Shown here in pieces: positions 7,910-14,427 of a DNA stretch of 15,598 nt. Made by a program: the position numbers and the translations under genes. The stretch lies in NCBI GenBank assembly GCA_965659595.1, contig CBFHWN010000050.1, positions 1 to 15,598 on the forward strand. The letters are read 5' to 3'. Each line of letters starts with the position of its first letter. The first letter of the stretch is position 1. Below the pieces are notes generated by a model. That model was not told the origin of the DNA and ran no database searches. It was given only the letters and a program-made list of their open reading frames with translations. The DNA is from Casp-actino8 sp965659595. Lineage in GTDB: Bacteria > Actinomycetota > Acidimicrobiia > Acidimicrobiales > Ilumatobacteraceae.

Positions 7910-8442
7910 AAGAAGATCTCCGGAGGAGGGGCCAGCCGAGCCCGTCGCCGGATCACGAGAGCCCACCGCATGAGCGGCACGGCCGCTGGCGCCAGAAGCG
8001 CGTTGAACACGGCGACCACTAGGGCGACTTCGACCACTCGGACCGTGAGCCAACCGTCGACGCCGACCCAGGAGGCGAAAACCGGATGCACGAACGTGGC
8101 GAGTGCCGTGGACAGTGCGACGACGATCGATCCGAGCCACCACGGGTGATTGGCCGTCAGCGAATTCACATAACCGGCGACGAATCCGGCGAGTCCGTAG
8201 ACGAGTGCTGTGAGACCGAGCGGAGTCGACAGCACGAGATCGAACATGGCCCCGAACATGAACCCGACCAACGCGCCGCGTTCAGGCCCTCCCGACACTC
8301 CCGCGGCGACCGACAGACACAACATGAGTTGCACGACGACACCGCCGAGAGTCATGTCGGCCAGCAACGTCGTCTGAAGTGCCAACGCGACGAGACCGAG
8401 AAGTACGAGCCGCAACACCGGCCGATTCAAGACTTCGATCAT
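7906..8442 (-). CDS. mreD: MreD, rod-shape membrane protein
   Basis: 178-residue, very hydrophobic protein with about five predicted membrane segments, starting at residue 9 and ending with a short Arg-rich cytoplasmic tail (RRRARLAPPPEIFL). MreD is an inner-membrane part of the elongasome that associates with MreC, RodA and PBP2. Sequence conservation in this family is low, so the call rests on size, topology and position between mreC and mrdA, plus typical segments such as FMFGAMFDLVLSTPLGLTAL. The ATG at 8442 overlaps the mreC stop as ATGA; a weak GGTGA precedes it. Its own stop overlaps the mrdA start as GTGA, so the two are probably co-translated. Confidence 0.93.
   Translation of the reverse strand: MIEVLNRPVLRLVLLGLVALALQTTLLADMTLGGVVVQLMLCLSVAAGVSGGPERGALVGFMFGAMFDLVLSTPLGLTALVYGLAGFVAGYVNSLTANHPWWLGSIVVALSTALATFVHPVFASWVGVDGWLTVRVVEVALVVAVFNALLAPAAVPLMRWALVIRRRARLAPPPEIFL
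7918..7921 (-). promoter_or_regulatory. Shine-Dalgarno of mrdA
   Basis: GGAG lies 8 nt before the GTG at 7909, inside the last codons of mreD. It supports the GTGA-coupled start of mrdA. Confidence 0.5.
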
Positions 8443-9575
8443 TCGTTCACCGCCGGTTGATACAACAGCACACGAACGAAGTTGAGGGACGTCAGGCGGG
8501 CCGATAATCGCACTTCCAGGATCGCTCCGGCCGTCCCTGGGCGCTCCACGATCTTCACGACACGGCCGACGACGATGCCACGGGGAGCCAAACTCTTCGA
8601 TCCACCAGCCGTGATCACGACGGCTCCGACTCTGATTTCTCCGAATCGAGAACTCTGCTCGACGAACTCGACGATCGGCGGCTGATCGGGTCCGCGCCCA
8701 CGTAGCGCGCCGATTTCGGTGGCCGGCAGATTGTCGATGTCGATAGTCGTCGACGTCTGCGCAGACGGTGGAGCGACGGTGCTCTCGGCAACCGCTGTCA
8801 CGATCGAGGCGATCGACGTCGACGGAGCAGGAGTGGTGGTCGACTGCCTGCCAGCATCGGGGACGACGGCCAGAGGAACACTCTCGGTCGCGGGAGATCT
8901 CGTCGAAGGCGACGTCGACGTCGTTGTCGTCGACGTCGTCGTCGATGTCGACGTCGTCGTCGATGTCGATGTCGTCGTCGATGTCGTCGTCGATGTCGTC
9001 GTCGTCGTTGCCTCAGGGATGTTGATGATCTGGACGGGAACGGCGTACGTCGCGTCGTTCACGAGAAGGACGATCGAGCGAGTGGCAAAAACCTGAGTGA
9101 CCTTTCCCACCAGTCCGCCGGCGTTCACGACGGGCATACCGACGCGTAGCCCGTCGTTCGAACCTTGATTGATCTCGACGGTCTGCGAGAAGTTCGATGG
9201 TGCTCCCCCGACGACTTGAGCCGTGATCGACGAGATCTCGATCAGGTCGTCGATCCCGTTCAATGCGAGGAGTTCCTGCGCGTCACGTGCGGTGGCCAAC
9301 GCCGCGATGAACGCACCTTCTTGTTGATCGACCAGATCTTGGAGGCGCCGATTCTCGGCTTCGAGATCTCCGTAGTCGGTGATTCCACGCCATGCGTTCT
9401 CGATCGGACGAGTCGCGACGCGAGCCGACTCCTGGATCGGCTCGAAGACCGTGCCGAATGCGCGGCGGACTCCGTCGACGATCGAATTGCCCTGCAGGTC
9501 GAGCGTGATGAGAAGAATCGACGAAAGAGTGAGGAGTGCCAGGGCCCTCCGACGGCTCACCGAGTAGACCGGCAC
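8439..9575 (-). CDS. mreC: MreC with a Thr/Ser-rich insertion
   Basis: 378 residues. MreC is a single-pass membrane protein that links MreB to PBP2 outside the membrane. Here there is a membrane segment at about residues 10-27, a coiled coil at about 70-105 (LEAENRRLQDLVDQQ), and the beta-domain opening NQGSNDGLRVGMPVVNAGGL. After VPVQIINIPEA the fold is interrupted at about residue 188 by roughly 100 low-complexity residues: a Thr/Ser tract at 190-224, then Pro/Ser/Thr-rich sequence to about 290. The beta-domain then resumes (RVGAVVITAGGSKSLAPRGI). Without the insertion it would be of ordinary length. The GTG start at 9575 has a strong Shine-Dalgarno. It lies 30 nt after mreB and overlaps mreD by 4 nt. 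Confidence 0.95.
   Translation of the reverse strand: MPVYSVSRRRALALLTLSSILLITLDLQGNSIVDGVRRAFGTVFEPIQESARVATRPIENAWRGITDYGDLEAENRRLQDLVDQQEGAFIAALATARDAQELLALNGIDDLIEISSITAQVVGGAPSNFSQTVEINQGSNDGLRVGMPVVNAGGLVGKVTQVFATRSIVLLVNDATYAVPVQIINIPEATTTTTSTTTSTTTSTSTTTSTSTTTSTTTTSTSPSTRSPATESVPLAVVPDAGRQSTTTPAPSTSIASIVTAVAESTVAPPSAQTSTTIDIDNLPATEIGALRGRGPDQPPIVEFVEQSSRFGEIRVGAVVITAGGSKSLAPRGIVVGRVVKIVERPGTAGAILEVRLSARLTSLNFVRVLLYQPAVNE
8911..9009. repeat. GTC-based minisatellite inside mreC
   Basis: On the plus strand there are two 18-nt copies of GTCGTCGTCGATGTCGAY (8935-8952, 8953-8970), then two 12-nt copies of GTCGTCGTCGAT (8971-8982, 8983-8994), then pure GTC repeats to 9006. More diverged copies lie at 8911-8934. 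On the minus strand these are ACG/ACA and TCG codons, giving the Thr/Ser tract of MreC. All unit lengths are multiples of three, so copy-number change would alter linker length without breaking the frame. Confidence 0.9.
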
Positions 9576-9580
9576 GGGCG

Positions 9581-9590
9581 ATCACCTCCC
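9581..9590 (-). promoter_or_regulatory. Strong Shine-Dalgarno of mreC
   Basis: GGGAGGTGAT ends 5 nt before the GTG at 9575. The last nine bases match the usual 16S rRNA 3'-end complement, which may compensate for the GTG start. It also fixes the mreC start. Confidence 0.75.
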
Positions 9591-9605
9591 TCGACGACAC
9601 GCACC

Positions 9606-10637
9606 TCAGTCGGCACTGTCCGCCAGCAATCCCCCCATGGCCTCGATGTTCTCGAGTGCTCGACCCGAGCCGATGACCACGGCGTACAGAGGATCAGGGG
9701 CGATGTTGATCGGCATACCAGTCTCGTGAGCCATTCGGCGATCGATTCCGGTGAGAAGGGCCCCGCCACCGGACAAGGTGATGCCGGCGTGCATGATGTC
9801 GGCCGCCAGTTCGGGGGGTGTCTTGTCGAGAGTCGTCCGGACCACATCGACGATCGAGGCGACCGGTTCGGCGACTGCCTCGCGTACTTGTTCGGTCGAC
9901 AACGAGATCGTCCGAGGCAGTCCGCTGATGAGGTCACGCCCACGAATGTCGGCGGTCATCTCCTCTTCCATCGGCCACGCCGATCCCATCTGGATCTTGA
10001 TCTCCTCGGCCGTGCGCTCTCCGATGGCCATGGAGAACTCTTTTTTCAGATACGCCATGATTGCATCGTCCAGTTCGTCGCCGGCGACGCGTAACGACTG
10101 CGCCGTCACGATGCCGCCGAGCGAGATCACGGCGACTTCGGTGGTACCTCCGCCGATGTCGACGATCATGTTGCCACTCGGTTCGTGCACGGGGAGGTCG
10201 GCCCCGATGGCGGCGGCCATGGGCTCTTCGATGATGTGGACCGGTTTACGGGCTCCGGCGTACTCGGCTGCGTCCTGCACGGCGCGTTGTTCGACACCGG
10301 TGATGCCCGACGGCACGCAGATGACCATGCGCGGCTTGCTCCAGCGACTGGTGTGCACCTTTTGAATGAAGTAGCGCAACATCTTCTCGCAGACCTCGAA
10401 GTCGGCGATGACGCCGTCTTTCAGGGGTCGAACGGCTCGGATATGGCCGGGGGTACGACCCATCATGCGCTTGGCCTCGTTACCGACGGCGACCGGACGC
10501 CCATCGGAGACGTCGAGGGCGACGACCGAAGGTTCGTTCAGGACGACACCGTGCCCACGCACGTACACGAGGGTGTTGGCCGTCCCGAGGTCGATCGCAA
10601 TGTCACGGCCGAGGGCCAACGGATTGTTCCTGGCCAT
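9606..10637 (-). CDS. mreB: MreB, actin-like rod-shape filament protein
   Basis: 343 residues, the usual MreB length. MreB polymerises on ATP under the membrane and directs the elongasome. Motifs: RDIAIDLGTANTLVYV (phosphate-1 loop, D16), VICVPSGITGVEQRAVQDAA, IIEEPMAAAIGADLP, VDIGGGTTEVAVISLGG (phosphate-2, D160), and the adenosine loop LSGGGALLTGID near the C-terminus. The ATG at 10637 follows the ndk stop by 11 nt. I see no Shine-Dalgarno before it, so translation may depend on re-initiation after ndk. It heads the mreBCD-mrdA-rodA block. Confidence 0.98.
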   Translation of the reverse strand: MARNNPLALGRDIAIDLGTANTLVYVRGHGVVLNEPSVVALDVSDGRPVAVGNEAKRMMGRTPGHIRAVRPLKDGVIADFEVCEKMLRYFIQKVHTSRWSKPRMVICVPSGITGVEQRAVQDAAEYAGARKPVHIIEEPMAAAIGADLPVHEPSGNMIVDIGGGTTEVAVISLGGIVTAQSLRVAGDELDDAIMAYLKKEFSMAIGERTAEEIKIQMGSAWPMEEEMTADIRGRDLISGLPRTISLSTEQVREAVAEPVASIVDVVRTTLDKTPPELAADIMHAGITLSGGGALLTGIDRRMAHETGMPINIAPDPLYAVVIGSGRALENIEAMGGLLADSAD

Positions 10638-10648
10638 GGGCCGAAATG

Positions 10649-11059
10649 TTACAGATTGGGGAAGAAAATCCCGATCTCCCGCTCAGCTGAGGTCAAGGAG
10701 TCAGAACCGTGGACGAGGTTCTCCGTGAAGAGAATCCCCAGGTCACCGCGGATGGTCCCGGGGGCCGCAGCGCGGGGATTGGTGGTGCCCATCATCGTGC
10801 GCACGACTTCCCACGTGTCTTCGGGCCCTTCCAGGACGAGGGCCACCACCGGCCCGCGCGACATGAAGTCGACGAGGTCGGCGTAGAAACCCTTGCCCAC
10901 ATGCTCTTCGTAATGGCGAGCCAGGGTGTCGGCATCGAGACGGCGCAGATCGAGAGCGACGAGTCGAAGACCCTTGGCTTCGAAGCGACTCAGAATCTCG
11001 CCGACGAGACCACGCTCGACGGCATCGGGCTTCAAGAGGACGAGTGTGCGATCGGACAT
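10649..11059 (-). CDS. ndk: Nucleoside diphosphate kinase
   Basis: 136 residues, typical of the family. The enzyme transfers the gamma-phosphate of ATP to other (d)NDPs through a phosphohistidine. The active-site motif NLVHGSDS places the catalytic histidine at H117. The N-terminal TLVLLKPDAVERG and the GTTNPRAAAPGTIRGDLG segment are also standard. The ATG at 11059 lies 11 nt after the folC stop with no obvious RBS. The stop is TAA, 11 nt before mreB. Its position between folC and mreB matches other actinobacteria. Confidence 0.98.
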   Translation of the reverse strand: MSDRTLVLLKPDAVERGLVGEILSRFEAKGLRLVALDLRRLDADTLARHYEEHVGKGFYADLVDFMSRGPVVALVLEGPEDTWEVVRTMMGTTNPRAAAPGTIRGDLGILFTENLVHGSDSLTSAEREIGIFFPNL

Positions 11060-11070
11060 GGCCGGGAACG

Positions 11071-12360
11071 CTACCGGCCCCGCAGCAGAGCGCGGGCGGC
11101 CCCGACGACATACAACGAGCCTGTGACGAGGACTGCATCGTCGGCCGACACGTGGGCGAGAACATGATCGAGCGCCCCTTCGATGTCGCCGATCTCACGA
11201 ACCTCGTCACAACCGAGCTCACGCGCCGCACGCGCCACCTCGGACGCCGGCAGTCCTCGTGGTGACGGAGCCGTGCAGCACACTACCTGGTCGAAGTCGT
11301 CGGCTCGCAAGGCAGCGAGCATCTCGCCCGGATCACGCCCACGTAGGCATCCGACCACGAGGACGCGTCGACCTGCCGGGTCGAAGTCCTGGAAGAACAC
11401 CGACGCGCACACGTCGGCACCGGCGGGGTTGTGCGCGCCGTCCACGATCACCAGCGGCTGGTGATCGAGGATTTCGAATCGACCGGGCATCTCGACCCCT
11501 GCGAAGCCTTCCACCACCACCAACTCCTCGAGCGGCCGAGCGAAGAAGGTCTCGACAGTCGTGAGGGCGACGGCGGCGTTCGTCGCCTGATGATGACCGT
11601 GGAGCGGCACCAAGACCTCGGGATAGATAGTGGTGGGGGTCCGCAGTTCGACGAAACGTCCGCCCAGGGCGAGTTCATTCGAACCGACACCGAAGTCGAC
11701 CTCGCGCACGAGCATGACCGCCGGGTTCGCGTCTCGAAACACGTCGAGCATCTCGGGATCGGTCTCGCCTGTCACGAGAGCCGAGCGAGCCGTGACGATT
11801 CCCGACTTCTCACGTGCAATGTGCGCGCGAGTCGGGCCGGCGAACTCGGTGTGATCGAGCCCGATGTTCGTGATCACGGCCACCTCGGCATCGACCACGT
11901 TGGTCGCGTCCCACCGCCCGAGAAGACCGACTTCGACAACCGCCACGTCGACTGCTTCGTCGGCGAACCACCGAAACGCCGCCGCCGTACAGGCATCGAA
12001 GTAACCCGGCCGTACGCCGGCCACGATTTCAAGATCGGCCACCGCTCCCACCTGGTCGCCGAACACGTCGTCGGAGATCACTACGCCGTCGATGGCCAAG
12101 CGTTCGTTGACTTTTTCGAGATGGGGGCTCGTATAGGTGCCGACCTTCAGCCCCGATGCCATGAGCAGCCGCGTCACCATCTGGGCCGTGGACCCCTTGC
12201 CATTCGTTCCGGTGATGTGGATCACGGGCGCCGCGTGCTGAGGGTCGCCCATGGTCGAGCAGAGTCGCTCGATCACGTCGAGCGACGGCACCTCGATCCG
12301 ACCCGTTTTTTCGTACGAGGCGTGGGAGTCGAGATACTCGAGAGCCTGTAGATAATTCAT
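11071..12360 (-). CDS. folC: Folylpolyglutamate synthase / dihydrofolate synthase
   Basis: 429 residues. FolC adds glutamate to folates, and in many bacteria also to dihydropteroate, using ATP. The P-loop GTNGKGST is at 51-58, followed by GTYTSPHLEKVNERLAIDG, VVEVGLLGRWDATNVV, the ITNIGLDHTEFAG segment with the Mur-ligase-type His, a conserved LHGHHQATNAAVAL, and DGAHNPAGA opening the C-terminal domain. The ATG at 12360 gives the family-typical start MNYLQALEYLDS. It lies 36 nt after clpX; I see no Shine-Dalgarno. Whether it has both activities cannot be told from sequence alone; no separate folP is present here. Unlike the Streptomyces arrangement I know, valS does not precede it. Confidence 0.96.
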   Translation of the reverse strand: MNYLQALEYLDSHASYEKTGRIEVPSLDVIERLCSTMGDPQHAAPVIHITGTNGKGSTAQMVTRLLMASGLKVGTYTSPHLEKVNERLAIDGVVISDDVFGDQVGAVADLEIVAGVRPGYFDACTAAAFRWFADEAVDVAVVEVGLLGRWDATNVVDAEVAVITNIGLDHTEFAGPTRAHIAREKSGIVTARSALVTGETDPEMLDVFRDANPAVMLVREVDFGVGSNELALGGRFVELRTPTTIYPEVLVPLHGHHQATNAAVALTTVETFFARPLEELVVVEGFAGVEMPGRFEILDHQPLVIVDGAHNPAGADVCASVFFQDFDPAGRRVLVVGCLRGRDPGEMLAALRADDFDQVVCCTAPSPRGLPASEVARAARELGCDEVREIGDIEGALDHVLAHVSADDAVLVTGSLYVVGAARALLRGR

Positions 12361-12396
12361 CGACGGAGATTCAACGGGTGAAACTCAACGAAAACG

Positions 12397-13680
12397 TCAG
12401 CTCGCGGCTCGACGCGGTCGCGTCGAACGCACCGAGGCCCGCGGCACGAGAGTGGGCGGCGCTTTGTCGGTGACGGTGCTCGCTTCGATCACGATCTTGG
12501 CCACATCGGCCCGGCCAGGAAGCTCGTACATCGTGTCGAGCAATACCTCTTCGAGAATGGCCCGAAGACCTCGGGCGCCCGTGCCGCGCTTCAGGGCAAG
12601 ATCGGCGATGGCGACCAGCGCATCGTCGGCGATGCCGAGTTCGACGTCTTCGAACTCGAAGAACTTGGCGTACTGCTTGACGAGCGCGTTCTTGGGCTCG
12701 ACGAGAATTTTCACCAGCGCCTCTTGATCAAGGCTGCGAACTGCACCGACCATGGGGAGACGTCCGACGAACTCGGGTATGAGTCCGAAGGCCAGCAGGT
12801 CTTCGGGCAATACCTGTGCAAAGAGTTCACCCGGATCCTTTTCGGCCTGACTGCGCACGGTCGCGTGGAAGCCGACACCTTTGTGACCGATGCGCTGTTC
12901 GATGATCTTGTCGAGACCAGCGAATGCACCACCGCAGATGAAGAGCACGTTGGTGGTGTCGATCTGGATGAATTCCTGATGCGGATGCTTGCGGCCGCCC
13001 TGCGGAGGCACCGACGCCACTGTGCCTTCCAGAATCTTGAGGAGTGCCTGCTGGACACCTTCACCCGACACATCTCGGGTAATGGACGGGTTTTCGCTCT
13101 TACGGGCGATCTTGTCGATCTCGTCGATGTAGATGATCCCGGTTTCAGCCTTCTTCACATCGAAATCGGCGGCCTGAATGAGCTTCAGGAGGATGTTCTC
13201 GACGTCCTCACCCACGTAGCCGGCCTCGGTGAGAGCCGTGGCGTCGGCGATGGCGAACGGCACGTTCAACATGCGCGCCAATGTCTGGGCAAGGTGCGTC
13301 TTTCCGCAACCGGTGGGACCCAACAACAAGATGTTGCTCTTGGCCAACTCGACGTCGTCGCGCTTCGACAGCGCGTGATCCTTTTGATACTGGATACGTC
13401 GATAATGGTTGTACACAGCGACCGACAGGACCTTTTTTGCCTGGGTCTGCCCCACCACGAATTCGTCGAGGAAATCGAGAATCTCACGAGGGTTGGGAAG
13501 ATCGTCCATCTTCAGATCGGACGCTTCGTTGACTTCCTCTTCGATGATCTCGTTGCAGAGGTCGATGCACTCATCGCAGATGTAGACACCCGGACCGGAG
13601 ATCAGTTTCTTGACCTGCTTCTGCGACTTGCCGCAGAACGAACACTTCAGGATTTCACCCGTGTCTCCGAATTTCGCCAC
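12397..13680 (-). CDS. clpX: ClpX, AAA+ unfoldase of ClpXP
   Basis: 427 residues, standard length. ClpX unfolds tagged proteins and threads them into ClpP. The N-terminal C4 zinc-binding domain has C13, C16, C35, C38. Walker A is GPTGCGKT with K127; Walker B is IIYIDEIDKIA with E187. The pore loop GYVG, the RKH loop (GGRKHPHQEF) and the sensor region are present. The ClpP-contacting IGF loop reads VGF (IGHKGVGFHATV), a variation also seen elsewhere in actinobacteria. The GTG at 13680 is preceded by AGGAGGT at 13686-13692. It is separated from clpP by 114 nt, the largest gap in the window, so independent control is possible. The last 20 residues are a basic tail (RSTRPRRAAS). Confidence 0.98.
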   Translation of the reverse strand: MAKFGDTGEILKCSFCGKSQKQVKKLISGPGVYICDECIDLCNEIIEEEVNEASDLKMDDLPNPREILDFLDEFVVGQTQAKKVLSVAVYNHYRRIQYQKDHALSKRDDVELAKSNILLLGPTGCGKTHLAQTLARMLNVPFAIADATALTEAGYVGEDVENILLKLIQAADFDVKKAETGIIYIDEIDKIARKSENPSITRDVSGEGVQQALLKILEGTVASVPPQGGRKHPHQEFIQIDTTNVLFICGGAFAGLDKIIEQRIGHKGVGFHATVRSQAEKDPGELFAQVLPEDLLAFGLIPEFVGRLPMVGAVRSLDQEALVKILVEPKNALVKQYAKFFEFEDVELGIADDALVAIADLALKRGTGARGLRAILEEVLLDTMYELPGRADVAKIVIEASTVTDKAPPTLVPRASVRSTRPRRAAS

Positions 13681-13794
13681 GTCCGACCTCCTCTCTGCGT
13701 GAGCTCACGATGAGCGTGTCTCAGTCTGACCGATTCCAACAGACGTTGTCGGCGATTTGAGTCAAGACCTTGAGCAGAATGGGAAAGAACCTGG
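13681..13794 (-). other. clpP-clpX intergenic region with palindromes
   Basis: This is the longest non-coding stretch in the window. It contains a perfect 12-bp palindrome CGTGAGCTCACG at 13698-13709, just upstream of the clpX Shine-Dalgarno, and alternating TTGA/TCAA half-sites at 13757-13773 (plus strand TTGAGTCAAGACCTTGA). A -35-like TTGACT reads on the minus strand at 13760-13765, but I find no convincing -10 at 16-19 nt spacing. No terminator hairpin with a T-run is visible. An operator or extra promoter for clpX is possible but unproven. Confidence 0.4.
13686..13692 (-). promoter_or_regulatory. Shine-Dalgarno of clpX
   Basis: AGGAGGT lies 5 nt before the GTG at 13680. It confirms the GTG start that gives the normal ClpX N-terminus and zinc finger. 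Confidence 0.75.
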
Positions 13795-14427
13795 TCAGCG
13801 AATGGGGCCGGCGCGGTCGACGACACCTCGGGTCGAGATCACGTCGTCGATGATTCCGTAGGCGAGAGCTTCGTCGGCTTCCATCACGAAGTCACGATCG
13901 GTGTCGGCGTGGATCCGCTCGATGGGCTGCCCGGTATGGCTCGCCAGAATCTCCTCGAGCAGATCGCGCATACGCATGATCTCCTTGGCGGCGATCTCGA
14001 GGTCGGTCACCTGGCCGTAACCCACCTGGCCGTACGGCTGATGGAGCAGAACTCGGCTGTGCGGGAGCGCCAGGCGCTTGCCCTTGGTGCCAGCGGCCAG
14101 CAAAACAGCCGCCGCACTCGCCGCCTGCCCGAGGCAGATGGTGGCGATGTCGTTCTTGATGAACTGCATCGTGTCGTAGATCGCGAACAACGCCGTGATG
14201 TCGCCGCCCGGGCTGTTGATGTAGATGTTGATGTCCTTGTCGGGGTTCTCGCTCTCCAGATGGATGAGCTGAGCGCACACGAGGTTGGCGATCGTGTCGT
14301 CGATCGGCGTGCCGAGGAAGAGGATGTTCTCTTTCAACAACCGGCTGTAGAGGTCGTAGGCCCGTTCCCCGCGGTTGGTCTGCTCGACGACCGTGGGTAC
14401 GAAATAGTTGTAGGCCTCGAGGTTCAT
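13795..14427 (-). CDS. clpP: ClpP, ATP-dependent protease proteolytic subunit
   Basis: 210-residue serine peptidase that forms the degradation chamber docked to ClpX. The catalytic triad is S104 (GQAASAAAV), H129 (LLHQPYG) and D179 (ADTDRDF), matching E. coli mature S97, H122 and D171. The oxyanion/handle region INSPGGDITALFAIYDTMQ is intact, so the subunit should be active. The ATG at 14427 overlaps the tig stop as ATGA, with GGAGAG 5 nt upstream, indicating co-translation with trigger factor. The first 15-20 residues are the short axial-loop/propeptide segment. Many actinobacteria carry adjacent clpP1 and clpP2; only one copy is present here. Confidence 0.98.
   Translation of the reverse strand: MNLEAYNYFVPTVVEQTNRGERAYDLYSRLLKENILFLGTPIDDTIANLVCAQLIHLESENPDKDINIYINSPGGDITALFAIYDTMQFIKNDIATICLGQAASAAAVLLAAGTKGKRLALPHSRVLLHQPYGQVGYGQVTDLEIAAKEIMRMRDLLEEILASHTGQPIERIHADTDRDFVMEADEALAYGIIDDVISTRGVVDRAGPIR

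Noticed and set aside
7910..8143. N-terminal extension of PBP2 by 78 codons
   Set aside because: It lies inside mreD, is Arg/Gly/Ser low complexity, and the GTG at 7909 has a Shine-Dalgarno and places the membrane anchor at the N-terminus.
8911..9009. Possible CRISPR or non-coding repeat
   Set aside because: The units are contiguous triplet-based repeats without spacers and are in frame within mreC.
9165..10094. Long plus-strand open frame of 309 codons across mreC and mreB
   Set aside because: It is antisense to two certain genes and the composition is a mirror of their codons.
11431..12351. Long plus-strand open frame of 306 codons
   Set aside because: It is antisense to folC and rich in His/Arg/Asp, as expected from the complementary strand.
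12724..13713. Long plus-strand open frame of 329 codons
   Set aside because: It is exactly antisense to clpX, whose full set of motifs is present; the translation has no recognisable domain.
13737..13765. Promoter with TTGACT -35 box before clpX
   Set aside because: No TAnnnT-like -10 at 16-19 nt spacing; kept only as a note in the intergenic feature.
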